Source: a virus. From it: DNA of 39,006 nucleotides. The notes under the pieces are model-generated. The model did not search any database, had not been told where the DNA came from, and was given only the letters and a program-made list of their open reading frames with translations. The position numbers and the translations under genes were made by a program. Numbering within the stretch: the stretch's first letter is position 1; every line of letters starts with the position of its first letter. This document shows positions 21,315 to 29,269 of this stretch, piece after piece. The DNA is taken from positions 1-39,006 of IMG/VR virus record IMGVR_UViG_3300037882_001033. One strand, 5' to 3'.

Positions 21315-21619
21315 CACGCTACGTGCAACACAAGTCAGGGCAGGGGGAGACGTGGCAGGTGCATACGGAGCAGATCGCCACATGGGGTATTAAATACAAG
21401 CCAGACTGGCTCTACTTACCCAAGATTGAGTATGTCGAGGTGCCTGCACCAGAGGTGTGGAGAGATGTAACCTCACAGTGTGGACTAATACACCATTTAG
21501 AGGTAATGGGCAAGCGCGATGTATGTTCAGTACGCAATGGCTACCGCCTACGGAAGGTGTGTGACTGTGATCCTATGCCGCCTGTCGCCTTCGTGGTAGA
21601 ACGAAAGGAGACATCATGA
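21311..21619 (+). CDS. unknown protein coupled to the polymerase
   Basis: 102 residues, starting by ATGA overlap with the polymerase stop. The chain is beta-rich and aromatic (WGIKYKPDWLYLPKIEYVEV). A late CDCDP follows RLRKVC. Not recognised. Confidence 0.65.
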   Translation: MTRYVQHKSGQGETWQVHTEQIATWGIKYKPDWLYLPKIEYVEVPAPEVWRDVTSQCGLIHHLEVMGKRDVCSVRNGYRLRKVCDCDPMPPVAFVVERKETS

Positions 21620-21816
21620 GCTGGCATTACCAGGTACGTAAGCGTAATGACAAGGATAATATCTACTATGACATCGTGGAGATGTACGAGAATCCTATCG
21701 GGTGGACAAAGAATAGTATGTCACCCTGTGGTGAGACATACGAGGAGATCATCCGAGATCTTCAATATATGCTAGATGATGCGAGACAATACCCAGTCTT
21801 TGAGGAACCTACATGA
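21616..21816 (+). CDS. small phage protein, W-Y-EMY type
   Basis: 66 residues, beginning MSWHYQVRKRNDKDNIYYDI. The pattern YDIVEMYENPIGWT..MSPCGETYEEIIRDL matches common uncharacterised phage proteins of about 65-80 residues. It starts and ends with ATGA overlaps, and GAAAGGAG precedes it. Confidence 0.7.
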   Translation: MSWHYQVRKRNDKDNIYYDIVEMYENPIGWTKNSMSPCGETYEEIIRDLQYMLDDARQYPVFEEPT

Positions 21817-21935
21817 ATACAACAACATTTACATCACTCGTTCGGTACGCCTTACTTGCGCTCCTCTTCATGGCGGTCGGTGCATGTGCAGCCCTACTGT
21901 TAGGGAGTGTGGCTGTCTGCTTAGGGAGGATGTGA
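21813..21935 (+). CDS. 40-residue membrane mini-protein
   Basis: The ATG overlaps the preceding TGA. The chain has a short polar start, then two hydrophobic stretches (YALLALLFMAVGACAALLLG and SVAVCLG) and ends RM. It could be a small holin-like or antiholin-like peptide, but no lysis enzyme is nearby. Confidence 0.5.
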   Translation: MNTTTFTSLVRYALLALLFMAVGACAALLLGSVAVCLGRM

Positions 21936-22207
21936 TGACAACAAAGAAGCCAGATCGGTTTGCGCGGGTAGTTAAAAAAGAATTCGATCACCGAGCTGAG
22001 ACGACTCATTTCCACCCACGAGACATAGCTGTTACACTCTTACGTCGAGAGCATCGCGCCGTGGTCAGGTTGATACATCAGCTACGGTTACGAGCCAGGA
22101 AAGCCGCATTCGACATGGTGCTAGCGAACAAGTGCCCTGAGTGGCACGACGCGAAGATTGAAGTGCTGGATGATCTGCTTGCTGCACTGGCACGGAGGGC
22201 ACGATGA
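21935..22207 (+). CDS. basic helical protein of unknown function
   Basis: 90 residues from ATG 21935 (TGATG overlap), with GGGAGG upstream. Rich in Arg and His, almost all helix (RREHRAVVRLIHQLRLRARK), ending ALARRAR. A nucleic-acid-binding role is plausible but unproven. Composition from here to 23.6 kb is more GC-rich than the flanks. Confidence 0.65.
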   Translation: MTTKKPDRFARVVKKEFDHRAETTHFHPRDIAVTLLRREHRAVVRLIHQLRLRARKAAFDMVLANKCPEWHDAKIEVLDDLLAALARRAR

Positions 22208-22725
22208 GCGAATCGCTAAAGAAGTATCTAGTTGACCAGCGCAGGCTAATGTTGCCAGTTGAGGATGGCGTTACATTGCGAGTTGATCCAACTGACACAT
22301 TTGTCTACTCCGCGACCGACGTAGACGCCCTCCTGCGGCAACGGGAGGAGGAGTTACAGCAACAATGCCGCCAGGTTGGCTACGAATCCGTTGCATTACT
22401 TGCCGATGCGTTCTGTGAGGTGATGAATCAACGAACCGACCTTCGCGACCAGCTCGCGGCGATGACGGCGGAGCGGGATGAGGCACTCAAGAAAGCTCGC
22501 TGGAAGCATACCCACGATGACAGCCTTGAGCTTGAATTGGAAAAGCAGCTTACCACCGCAGTAGCGCGGATCACGCAACTGGAGGGATGGCTACAGTTTA
22601 TCAAGCGAGACGATAGTGACGCTGGAACGTGGGAAAGCGCCGATGAATCCTGTGTAGACTTTTACCGTAATTGCGATATGGCGCTTGAAGGTAAACCTAT
22701 CCCCACCGAAAGGCCGCCAGCATGA
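22204..22725 (+). CDS. coiled-coil protein of unknown function
   Basis: 173 residues. A central coiled coil runs from about 60 to 130 (LRQREEELQQQCRQ and LRDQLAAMTAERDEALKKA). The start (VDQRRLMLPVEDGV) and tail (WESADESCVDFYRNCDMAL) are conserved-looking. ATGA overlaps at both ends. Not recognised. Confidence 0.7.
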   Translation: MSESLKKYLVDQRRLMLPVEDGVTLRVDPTDTFVYSATDVDALLRQREEELQQQCRQVGYESVALLADAFCEVMNQRTDLRDQLAAMTAERDEALKKARWKHTHDDSLELELEKQLTTAVARITQLEGWLQFIKRDDSDAGTWESADESCVDFYRNCDMALEGKPIPTERPPA

Positions 22726-23039
22726 CGGACGAACAGGCCGCAGCCGCACAAGAATTAATAACAAAGCTACTACGCAACATGGAAGGGCGTAGAGGCTTCC
22801 GACGCGATGGTATCGACTCTGAAACAAAGGCTGAATGGGATGCCGAATGGCTACAAATTGCTGCTACGGCCCTCGCCGCCCGCGAGCGTGCGGTGTGGCT
22901 GGAGGCGGCGGGCATGGTGGACTGCGTGGAATTACTCGACCCGTCAGGGCTCACGAAGAAAGAGCAACTACGGATCTATGACATCATTAACAAGATTGCA
23001 GAGATGTGTCGCCAGCAGGCCGAGGCGGTGAAGCCATGA
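22722..23039 (+). CDS. helical protein of unknown function
   Basis: 105 residues, Ala/Glu-rich with no membrane segment. WDAEWLQIAATALAARERAVW suggests a helical bundle. ATGA overlaps both neighbours. Its high GC and Ala content differ from the polymerase block. Confidence 0.65.
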   Translation: MTDEQAAAAQELITKLLRNMEGRRGFRRDGIDSETKAEWDAEWLQIAATALAARERAVWLEAAGMVDCVELLDPSGLTKKEQLRIYDIINKIAEMCRQQAEAVKP

Positions 23040-23203
23040 AATGGACCAGCGAGAAGCCGACCGTGCCGGGGTGGTACTGGTGGTACGGTGGAGAAGACAC
23101 TGAGAAGTGCATTTGGTATGTCGAGCAGGAAGATATTGATCGTGGCTATTTACATGGACAGATATGGGCAGGTCCAATTCAAGCGCCAGAGGAGATCCCA
23201 TGA
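23036..23203 (+). CDS. 55-residue Trp-rich protein
   Basis: ATG 23036, ATGA overlap. It begins MKWTSEKPTVPGWYWWYGGE, the KPTxPGWYWW phrase of a widespread phage/prophage mini-protein family of unknown role. The rest is acidic with several Trp. It fits a compact beta fold. Confidence 0.65.
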   Translation: MKWTSEKPTVPGWYWWYGGEDTEKCIWYVEQEDIDRGYLHGQIWAGPIQAPEEIP

Positions 23204-23355
23204 CCCTCGCAGGCTATCGGCGCAGCGGGCAGCGCAAGCGGTCGAACCTACAGACGGTGAAGCACGCGGTCAAGAAGCTCTTACCCCCTGTCCCTACGCT
23301 CACGATGCAGCAGCTCAGGCAGGCGGGGCAGGAGCAGGCAAAGGAGAAGTCGTGA
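23200..23355 (+). CDS. 51-residue basic protein
   Basis: ATG 23200 overlaps the preceding TGA, with AGGAG upstream. The peptide is Lys/Arg/Gln-rich (RRSGQRKRSNLQTVKHAVKK), with a Pro hinge and then a helix. Possibly nucleic-acid-binding; not recognised. Confidence 0.55.
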   Translation: MTLAGYRRSGQRKRSNLQTVKHAVKKLLPPVPTLTMQQLRQAGQEQAKEKS

Positions 23356-23558
23356 ATGTATCATTGCAATGGTTACTTGAGGAATGTCCACGGCCAGATA
23401 GATACGGGAAGAACAGTGTCACGGGTCATAGCTGTTTCTATTATGTGCATATTCTGACTGACTGGGGACTGGTCTGCCACGAATTTGGACCAATCGTGAA
23501 GAAGTTTCCAATGAGTCCACGGCAATATCTCTTTAATAAGTCCAAGGCCAAGCCATGA
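23352..23558 (+). CDS. 68-residue protein (GTG start)
   Basis: GTG 23352 overlaps the preceding TGA and has AAGGAGAAG before it. The longer upstream reading in this frame only shadows the two previous genes. The chain is aromatic and beta-rich (HSCFYYVHILTDWGLVCHEF). Unknown. Confidence 0.6.
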   Translation: MNVSLQWLLEECPRPDRYGKNSVTGHSCFYYVHILTDWGLVCHEFGPIVKKFPMSPRQYLFNKSKAKP

Positions 23559-23650
23559 GCCCATTCTTCGTCGGCTTACTCCTGGGCCTCAGCGTGCTGC
23601 TACTTTTACTGGGGTTGGTCGAATGGTGGTTGAAGGTAGAAGGAGAATAG
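23555..23650 (+). CDS. 31-residue single-span membrane peptide
   Basis: ATG 23555, ATGA overlap. The sequence is almost one hydrophobic helix (FFVGLLLGLSVLLLLLGLVE) followed by WWLKVEGE. Such peptides recur across this genome. Confidence 0.5.
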   Translation: MSPFFVGLLLGLSVLLLLLGLVEWWLKVEGE

Positions 23651-23655
23651 TCTGT

Positions 23656-23868
23656 ATGAATAACTCTATAGTTATGGTTCTATCATTCGCGGTCGCGGTC
23701 ATTGCCTCACTGGCCTTTGCCTACACGATTGGTTGGTGGCTCGTCTGGTTGCTCCTCTTCCTTTGGAGTGCTCTCTTTACTTATAGTGCGAGAGAGGTAC
23801 TCCGGGATGAGGAAACAAAGAAATGGAAAGCTAGTCACCCTCCGTCGCAGGACGACAAGGCTCGTTAA
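23656..23868 (+). CDS. 70-residue two-span membrane protein
   Basis: ATG 23656 follows GAAGGAGAATAG. Two hydrophobic helices at about 5-26 and 28-44 precede a charged tail (REVLRDEETKKWKA). The layout fits a small holin or membrane regulator; no lysis partner is seen nearby. Confidence 0.6.
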   Translation: MNNSIVMVLSFAVAVIASLAFAYTIGWWLVWLLLFLWSALFTYSAREVLRDEETKKWKASHPPSQDDKAR

Positions 23869-23939
23869 GTATTGTGCAATGTCAAGGTGCAAGGTTCATA
23901 TACTCGTTCACCATCAACCACTCACGAAAGGATTCACCT

Positions 23940-24221
23940 ATGACCTACATTAGTGATAAACCCACCTGGGAGATGCAGCGAGAGATTGACATGCTCACCG
24001 CTGAACTCTCCTACTACAAAGGAAGGACGATGAATCACACGACTCCACGTCTGACCTGGCAAGAGTTCATAGAGCAAATGGCAGAACAAGGTGTGCTCTT
24101 GAGTACCGAACCTGACTTTGACTACCAACCAGTTATTCGTACAGAGTCAGGCGATCACGGGATTGCGGCGTGCCACCGTGAACAGGGACGGTTGGTCATA
24201 GATTTAGGTCAACCCATATAG
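23940..24221 (+). CDS. unknown protein with N-terminal helix
   Basis: 93 residues from ATG 23940, with GAAAGGATT upstream. A helix (EMQREIDMLTAELSYYKG) precedes TPRLTWQEFIEQMAEQGVLL and a beta tail. Not recognised. The 71 bases before it show no clear promoter. Confidence 0.6.
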   Translation: MTYISDKPTWEMQREIDMLTAELSYYKGRTMNHTTPRLTWQEFIEQMAEQGVLLSTEPDFDYQPVIRTESGDHGIAACHREQGRLVIDLGQPI

Positions 24222-24229
24222 GTGTGACA

Positions 24230-24397
24230 ATGGATATAAAAGAAGCTGCGTGGAATCTCCTCGATGCTATGCAACAAGCATACTATGCACGAGGACTTGA
24301 GGAGCGTCAATGGACGCAACAGGATGTGACGAAAGCCGAGAACACACTACGAAAGGTGTTATCTGCACTAGAGGAGGAACCCAGTGAAACCCAGTGA
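24230..24397 (+). CDS. 55-residue helical protein
   Basis: ATG 24230 opens MDIKEAAWNLLDAMQQAYYA, a single long amphipathic helix with many Gln and Glu. It overlaps the next GTG start by 14 bases. The ribosome site is weak (AGGTGTGACA). Confidence 0.5.
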   Translation: MDIKEAAWNLLDAMQQAYYARGLEERQWTQQDVTKAENTLRKVLSALEEEPSETQ

Positions 24398-24659
24398 CTA
24401 CATTCGCCGAGGGTGGTGTCAGAATGCCTCAGCACAAGATGACCAGGGGAGGCTCTGTGATGCCACCTCTTCCTTAGCGCAACAATGGTGTCTTGTAGGA
24501 AGTGTACGTGCGGCGTATCCTGAGGATGCTGTACGTAGAAATAAAGTATTTGATAAACTCTTCTGCCAAGCAAAAACATATGGGCTCTCATCCTGGAACG
24601 ATAACCCTGACCGCACACAGCAGGAAGTCCTCGCAGTCCTTGAAGCGATAGGAGAATAA
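24384..24659 (+). CDS. DUF6197-like protein
   Basis: 91 residues from GTG 24384 with GAGGAGG upstream. It has DYIRRGWCQNASAQDDQGR, CDATSSLAQQWCLVGSVRAAYPE and SSWNDNPDRTQQEVLAVL, the order of DUF6197 proteins (W/C start, WCL.GS.., WND.P.RT..EVL). The role is unknown. The two MKLSEAILLGS proteins are distant relatives by layout. Confidence 0.65.
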   Translation: MKPSDYIRRGWCQNASAQDDQGRLCDATSSLAQQWCLVGSVRAAYPEDAVRRNKVFDKLFCQAKTYGLSSWNDNPDRTQQEVLAVLEAIGE

Positions 24660-24666
24660 GCCGACC

Positions 24667-25404
24667 ATGCAAACACTCTTCGTGGATATTGAGACCTCGC
24701 CGAACACGGCGCATGTCTGGAGCCTTTGGAAGCAGACGGTCTCGCTGTCACAGCTCATGGAGTCCAGCTACACGATGTGCTGGGCTGCGAAGTGGGCGGA
24801 TAGTGAGCAGGTGTTCTTTGATAGTGTGTACCAGTCCTCTTCCAAGAAGATGATTAAGGGTATTCATGCCTTACTGAATGAAGCGGACATGATTGTGCAC
24901 TACCATGGGACGAACTTTGATATCCCAACCTTGAATAAGGAGTTCTTATTGCATGACCTCGCTCCGCCTAGTCCTAGTAAACAACTAGATTTACTAAGGG
25001 TCGTGCGAGAGAAGTTTCGCTTCCCCAGTAACAAGCTCGACTATGTGGCCCAGCGATTAGGTCTGGGTGGCAAGCATGACCATGAAGGGCATATGCTGTG
25101 GGTCAAGTGTATGAACAACGACCCGGCTGCGTGGAAGGCCATGCAGAAGTACAACCAACAGGATGTGGTACTACTAGAGAAGCTGTATCATAAGCTCACT
25201 CCATGGATCAAAGGGCACCTGAACTACAGTGTGTTCACCGATGCGTTCGTCTGCCCCACCTGTGGATCAGCGGAGTACCAACGTCGAGGGTATGCTTATA
25301 CCAGTGCCAGTAAGTACCAACGCTATCAATGTAAGGCCTGCCATGGGTGGTTCCGTGGGCATACGAATGTGCGAAAGACCAAAGGAAAGTTTATGGGGAT
25401 ATAG
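24667..25404 (+). CDS. RNase H-like 3'-5' exonuclease with C-terminal zinc ribbon
   Basis: 245 residues. FVDIETSP (D7, E9), VHYHGTNFDIPTL and YNQQDVVLLEKLY are the three acidic motifs of DnaQ/PolB-type exonucleases of the YprB kind. The tail has CPTCGS and CKACHGWF, a four-Cys zinc ribbon that should bind nucleic acid. It may repair DNA or remove primers beside the polymerase operon. Confidence 0.82.
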   Translation: MQTLFVDIETSPNTAHVWSLWKQTVSLSQLMESSYTMCWAAKWADSEQVFFDSVYQSSSKKMIKGIHALLNEADMIVHYHGTNFDIPTLNKEFLLHDLAPPSPSKQLDLLRVVREKFRFPSNKLDYVAQRLGLGGKHDHEGHMLWVKCMNNDPAAWKAMQKYNQQDVVLLEKLYHKLTPWIKGHLNYSVFTDAFVCPTCGSAEYQRRGYAYTSASKYQRYQCKACHGWFRGHTNVRKTKGKFMGI

Positions 25405-25415
25405 GAGCACGATAT

Positions 25416-25895
25416 ATGGGGGCCACAAGCAAGCCATTGACTATCATCATGGACCGTTCGGTGTATGAGGCGAATGAATTGGGCTGGATGTCACTCCAAG
25501 AACAAGGACACCAGATCTCGGTGCTCCTCCACCCACTAGGAGATATTGTGTTAGCCCCCTATGCGATGCGAATGACAGGTGATATGCTAGTCCAGCTTCC
25601 CTCAGCCTTCACCCTCGCAGTGAAAGGTGCAAGAGAATTACGGTATGGCGTAACCACCAAAGGTAGTACCACTTGGAAAGGAGCAAAAGGTGCACAAGAT
25701 CAAAAAGCACGCGCAAGGAAAAACAGTACGGTCAAAGCTCAAGCTGCTGGTCGAGCAGCTTCACCTCAAGGAAGTGGAGAACCACCAACTCCACCAGCGC
25801 ATCAAGGAACTGGAGGGAGTACAGTCAGTCCAGCTCGTCACACCACCAACATTGAAGGACCTGAAGTTCTTACATCAACAAGGAGGGACGCATGA
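25416..25895 (+). CDS. unknown protein, C-terminal part overlaps another frame
   Basis: 159 residues from ATG 25416, with AGGAG upstream. The first 90 residues look normal and beta-rich (SLQEQGHQISVLLHPLGDIVLAPYAM). From about residue 92 it becomes low-complexity Ala/Gly/Pro/Ser, while another frame (25690-25899) becomes helical and sensible. The stop forms an ATGA overlap with 25892. Either both frames are used or the real product shifts frame. Confidence 0.55.
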   Translation: MGATSKPLTIIMDRSVYEANELGWMSLQEQGHQISVLLHPLGDIVLAPYAMRMTGDMLVQLPSAFTLAVKGARELRYGVTTKGSTTWKGAKGAQDQKARARKNSTVKAQAAGRAASPQGSGEPPTPPAHQGTGGSTVSPARHTTNIEGPEVLTSTRRDA

Positions 25896-25899
25896 GTAA
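25690..25899 (+). CDS. overlapping coiled-coil protein in a second frame
   Basis: 69 residues from GTG 25690, with AAAGGAGC 6 bases upstream. The chain is a strong heptad coiled coil (SKLKLLVEQLHLKEVENHQL, then HQRIKELEGV). It lies wholly inside the 3' part of the 25416 gene in another frame. Codon sense favours this frame here. Confidence 0.6.
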   Translation: MHKIKKHAQGKTVRSKLKLLVEQLHLKEVENHQLHQRIKELEGVQSVQLVTPPTLKDLKFLHQQGGTHE

Positions 25900-26116
25900 A
25901 CCGATGTTACGCAAGGTACGAGCAGATGAAAAGGCAGTCGGTCCACCAGCACCCAAGCGCCTCCGTGCTGTCCAGGTCATGACCTTCCAACACCCTGAAG
26001 GTGGGGGTGATGGCCTGATGATGGTGGATAACTATGGGGATATCTATTTACGTTCTGACCAAGGATGGGTGGCGTTCCCGATGATGGAGGCACAACATGA
26101 CGATCAGACGGTTTGA
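25892..26116 (+). CDS. small protein of unknown function
   Basis: 74 residues starting MSKPMLRKVRADEKAVGPPA. A beta hairpin GLMMVDNYGDIYLRSDQGWVAF follows a basic start. AAGGAGGG precedes the ATG. Not recognised. Confidence 0.6.
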   Translation: MSKPMLRKVRADEKAVGPPAPKRLRAVQVMTFQHPEGGGDGLMMVDNYGDIYLRSDQGWVAFPMMEAQHDDQTV

Positions 26117-26399
26117 TTTGTATGCTGAGCCTGAGTTCTGGGCAGGGAATATCCAAGGACACGACGCTGGCCACTGGGCACAATGGAAGGAAGTCAGCCC
26201 CTATGTGGACTACGCCCTCGCGCATGGGTATATCCCACCAGCACCAGTAGAACTCCCGACATCTGATGTCCTCATTCAGATTGAACGCAAGGAACGTGCA
26301 GCGGTGACTGACGATGCGGTAGTAGAAGAGATAACCGAGGACGGTGATCTGTATGAACTCATCACACAACAACCCTATCCTGTCCCTCTAGAGGAGTAG
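26097..26399 (+). CDS. acidic protein of unknown function
   Basis: 100 residues, with ATG 26097 inside the previous gene (20-base overlap) and GGAGG upstream. FDLYAEPEFWAGNIQGHDAGHW is a distinctive aromatic start; the C-terminal 40 residues are very acidic. Not recognised. Confidence 0.6.
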   Translation: MTIRRFDLYAEPEFWAGNIQGHDAGHWAQWKEVSPYVDYALAHGYIPPAPVELPTSDVLIQIERKERAAVTDDAVVEEITEDGDLYELITQQPYPVPLEE

Positions 26400-26402
26400 A
26401 TC

Positions 26403-26660
26403 ATGAGCTATGCCAGTAACCATCTCAGCCAATACGATGGCTTCATTCGTCAAGGCATCGTGAACTGGTTGGGAGAACGTCTTGGAGACGCAGGCTTTCA
26501 GGTCGCAGGAGAATGGTTTCAGGGGTATGAAGCGCTGGTAGAGGTGATGCAGATTGACCCTGAAATGCGTGGGGTGTATGATGAGTTGGTCAGTCGGGCA
26601 TACAAGCAGATCGCCCAGGCTGAAGCCGAGTACTTTAGTGGATTAACTGACATTGAGTGA
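26403..26660 (+). CDS. helical protein of unknown function
   Basis: 85 residues. Mostly helix, with YDGFIRQGIVNWLGERLGDAG and an acidic end. GAGGAG precedes the ATG. It lies just before the RNR gene, but no RNR-accessory motif is seen. Confidence 0.6.
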   Translation: MSYASNHLSQYDGFIRQGIVNWLGERLGDAGFQVAGEWFQGYEALVEVMQIDPEMRGVYDELVSRAYKQIAQAEAEYFSGLTDIE

Positions 26661-26676
26661 CGGTAGGAGATCAACT

Positions 26677-28446
26677 ATGTACGAACCCCTAGGGTTCTCG
26701 AAGGATATATTCCAATCTCGTTATGCGTTTACAGATACTGAAACCTGGGCAGAGGCTTGTGCACGAGTGGCCCAGCAAGTGGTGAGTGCAGAGATCCCCA
26801 CCAAGCAAGCCATGTGGCGGGAGAAGTTTACACTCGCACTCCAAGCGAATCTGTTTGTACCAGGTGGGCGGATCTGGGCCAATGCTGGACGGCCTACAGC
26901 CTCTATGCTCAACTGTTTTGTGTTGGACCCCAACAAGGATTCGAGTGAAGGCTGGGGACAATCCGCCTACAACATGATCGTAACCTCGATGCGAGGAGGT
27001 GGCTGTGGCGATGATTTCAGTGATGTACGCCCCAGGGGTGCAAGTATCGGTGGACAACGAGGGTTGGCTCCCGGTGCGGTTGAACTTATGCGTCTTATCG
27101 ATGCCTGTGCCCAACCAGTTCGCAATGGAGGTCAACGTCGGGTCGCGCTGATGTTCAGTCTCGACTTGGATCACCCCGATGTTGAGGAGTTCTTGAATGC
27201 TAAGTTAGTACAAGGTCAGTTGACGCATGCTAATGTGTCAGTACGGAGTAAGCATACGACAGCCTTCATCAGGGCCATCAAGCATGATGGAGAAATTGAG
27301 TTGCATTGGAAGGGGCGGTATAAGCGACTGGTCAAGGCTCGTAGTCTATGGACCACCATCGTGACCAATGCGTATAACACTGCTGAACCTGGGTTCCTCA
27401 ACTGGGAGTTAGCGTCTGCTGAGAGTAACATCTACTACATTGAAGACCTCGTGAGTACGAACCCTTGTGGAGAGATTGCCCTCTCAGCCTATGACTGTTG
27501 TTGCTTAGGTCATATTGTGTTGTCCAGGTTTGTACAGGGTACAGAGATCAATTATGCGGAGTTAGCCAATACCATACGTCTAGGAGTACGGTTCCTGGAT
27601 AATGTCTTGACAGTCAATCACTATCCACTCCCGGCGATGGCAGACAAATCCCATAGCTTACGACGGATTGGGCTAGGGACCACTGCACTCGCAGACACTC
27701 TAGCATTATTGGGGTACCGCTATGGCTCAGAAGACGGTAACAAGTTCATTGACAAACTATTTAGATTCATTTCTAAGATCGCCTATGAAGCTTCCATCCT
27801 CCTCGCAGTGGAGAAAGGACCGTTTCCTCTCTGTAATCCATCACAACATGTGGAGTCTGGATACATCAAGCGTATGCCCGCCAAGATTAAATCCTTACTC
27901 AGCGAAAACGGCATACGCAACTGCGCGATTCTCACCCAAGCACCAACTGGCACGGTGTCTATATTATCAGGCAATTGCTCAGCTGGTATAGAACCCATGT
28001 TTGCCCCCGCGTACCAACGACGGTACTGGGAGAACGAGGTACGCAAGACCCAGCTAGTCTTCCATCCTCTGTTCGCCCAGTTCATGCGTGAGGGTCGTGA
28101 CACCACACACTTTATCAGTGCCCATGAGTTGTCGGTACGTGACCACCTAGAGGTCCAGAGTATTGTCCAGAGTCATATTGATAATGCGGTCTCCAAGACC
28201 ATCAATATCCCTGAATCCATGCCGATCGAGGAGGTAGAGGCAGCGTGGTTAGAGTATCTCCCACACCTCAAAGGCACGACCTTCTATCGTGAAAACACCC
28301 GTGGGTATGTGAATAAGGACGGGGTACTTGAACCACCCCCGTTGGTGCCATTGACATTAGAACAGGCCCGTGCAGCGTATACCACAGGGGATGTGGTGGT
28401 GGAGGGTGGTCAAACAGATTGTCCATCGGGAGTGTGTCATGTTTGA
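26677..28446 (+). CDS. nrdJ: class II (B12-dependent) ribonucleotide reductase
   Basis: 589 residues from ATG 26677 (TAGGAGA upstream); an ATG at 26653 lacks a site. Conserved parts: SMLNCFVLDP (C80), NPCGEIAL (C264, the thiyl Cys), C275/C276, and a phosphate-type loop TGTVSILSGNCSAGIEP. The C-terminal redox pair is CPSGVC (C582, C587). Length and a lone gene without a radical-generating subunit fit class II enzymes, which make dNTPs with adenosylcobalamin and do not need oxygen. It supplies precursors for the phage polymerase. Confidence 0.9.
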   Translation: MYEPLGFSKDIFQSRYAFTDTETWAEACARVAQQVVSAEIPTKQAMWREKFTLALQANLFVPGGRIWANAGRPTASMLNCFVLDPNKDSSEGWGQSAYNMIVTSMRGGGCGDDFSDVRPRGASIGGQRGLAPGAVELMRLIDACAQPVRNGGQRRVALMFSLDLDHPDVEEFLNAKLVQGQLTHANVSVRSKHTTAFIRAIKHDGEIELHWKGRYKRLVKARSLWTTIVTNAYNTAEPGFLNWELASAESNIYYIEDLVSTNPCGEIALSAYDCCCLGHIVLSRFVQGTEINYAELANTIRLGVRFLDNVLTVNHYPLPAMADKSHSLRRIGLGTTALADTLALLGYRYGSEDGNKFIDKLFRFISKIAYEASILLAVEKGPFPLCNPSQHVESGYIKRMPAKIKSLLSENGIRNCAILTQAPTGTVSILSGNCSAGIEPMFAPAYQRRYWENEVRKTQLVFHPLFAQFMREGRDTTHFISAHELSVRDHLEVQSIVQSHIDNAVSKTINIPESMPIEEVEAAWLEYLPHLKGTTFYRENTRGYVNKDGVLEPPPLVPLTLEQARAAYTTGDVVVEGGQTDCPSGVCHV

Positions 28447-28669
28447 TTGTAAGCTGGATGAGTATATCGCGATAGGCATGGGTGTTGCTTTTCTACTCCT
28501 TATACTATATGGTCTTATGCGAGAGAGTACAACCTCTCAAGAACGTCGTGACCGGGAAGAGTTGTACCGACTTCGTAGAGTCTATAATCCTGACGCGATC
28601 AAACAAGATCAAGAGATCCTACGTATGAAAGAGTTAGAACAGCGGTATGGATTGAAAGGACACTCGTAA
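28439..28669 (+). CDS. single-span membrane protein with charged tail
   Basis: 76 residues from ATG 28439, overlapping the RNR stop by 8 bases. One membrane helix (IAIGMGVAFLLLILYGLM) is followed by an Arg/Glu coiled-coil tail. Unknown. Confidence 0.6.
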   Translation: MFDCKLDEYIAIGMGVAFLLLILYGLMRESTTSQERRDREELYRLRRVYNPDAIKQDQEILRMKELEQRYGLKGHS

Positions 28670-28908
28670 TGTATAGCTTAACTGATTTACTCTGGTTTGC
28701 TGTGGGGGTACTCGTCGGAGTTGCCATAGGACTCACATTGTTTGAGTTAGTTAATGCAGGCCCCTATGACCCCTGTGACCAGTCGATGACACAACCGTAC
28801 CAACCCCAACCATTTGGTGGAGTCCAAGGACCTGTGACACCGAACGCCTATGGGCCTGGGCTCCATAGTGATGCTACAGGTAAACCCTTCGTCCTCCGAC
28901 CATGGTAG
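28669..28908 (+). CDS. single-span membrane protein, Pro-rich tail
   Basis: 79 residues, TAATG overlap with the previous gene. One helix (LLWFAVGVLVGVAIGLTLFELV), then a Pro/Gly-rich tail (QPYQPQPFGGVQGPV). Unknown. Confidence 0.6.
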   Translation: MYSLTDLLWFAVGVLVGVAIGLTLFELVNAGPYDPCDQSMTQPYQPQPFGGVQGPVTPNAYGPGLHSDATGKPFVLRPW

Positions 28909-29084
28909 CCATACCACTACTCAACCCACCCCAACGGGCCACTGTGGTGGGACAGGATGGAGTGATCCATAGTCTCCCTATTGGGGAGGAACATGTCCTA
29001 CGCTATGGGTGTTATTGTGATCCTACGGTACATCAATACTATGCTGGGGGATTTGTGTTAGTCCACCGAATGTTATCGTGTTAG
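28902..29084 (+). CDS. 60-residue protein of unknown function
   Basis: MVAIPLLNPPQRATVVGQDG is followed by a beta-rich part and a CYC pair near the end. It overlaps the preceding gene by 7 bases and lacks a clear ribosome site, so it is less certain than its neighbours. Confidence 0.5.
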   Translation: MVAIPLLNPPQRATVVGQDGVIHSLPIGEEHVLRYGCYCDPTVHQYYAGGFVLVHRMLSC

Positions 29085-29092
29085 GAGGTGCT

Positions 29093-29269
29093 ATGTTTGT
29101 CTGGGTGTTAGCGGTCCTTATTATGATTAGTTTACGGGCTACCGATGTCATTACCTGGGAGTGGTGGATTGTCTTGATACCCTTCTGGGTGCCTATGGTG
29201 ATCGCGTGTGTCATCACGTTACTGTTAATGGTTGGTTCTAACTTTCTAGGGCTACGACGAGGGAGATGA
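29093..29269 (+). CDS. 58-residue two-span membrane protein
   Basis: ATG 29093 has TTAGGAGG upstream and is preferred over ATG 29078. Two helices (VWVLAVLIMISL and WWIVLIPFWVPMVIACVITL) precede a basic tail RRGR. Unknown; holin-like size. Confidence 0.6.
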   Translation: MFVWVLAVLIMISLRATDVITWEWWIVLIPFWVPMVIACVITLLLMVGSNFLGLRRGR

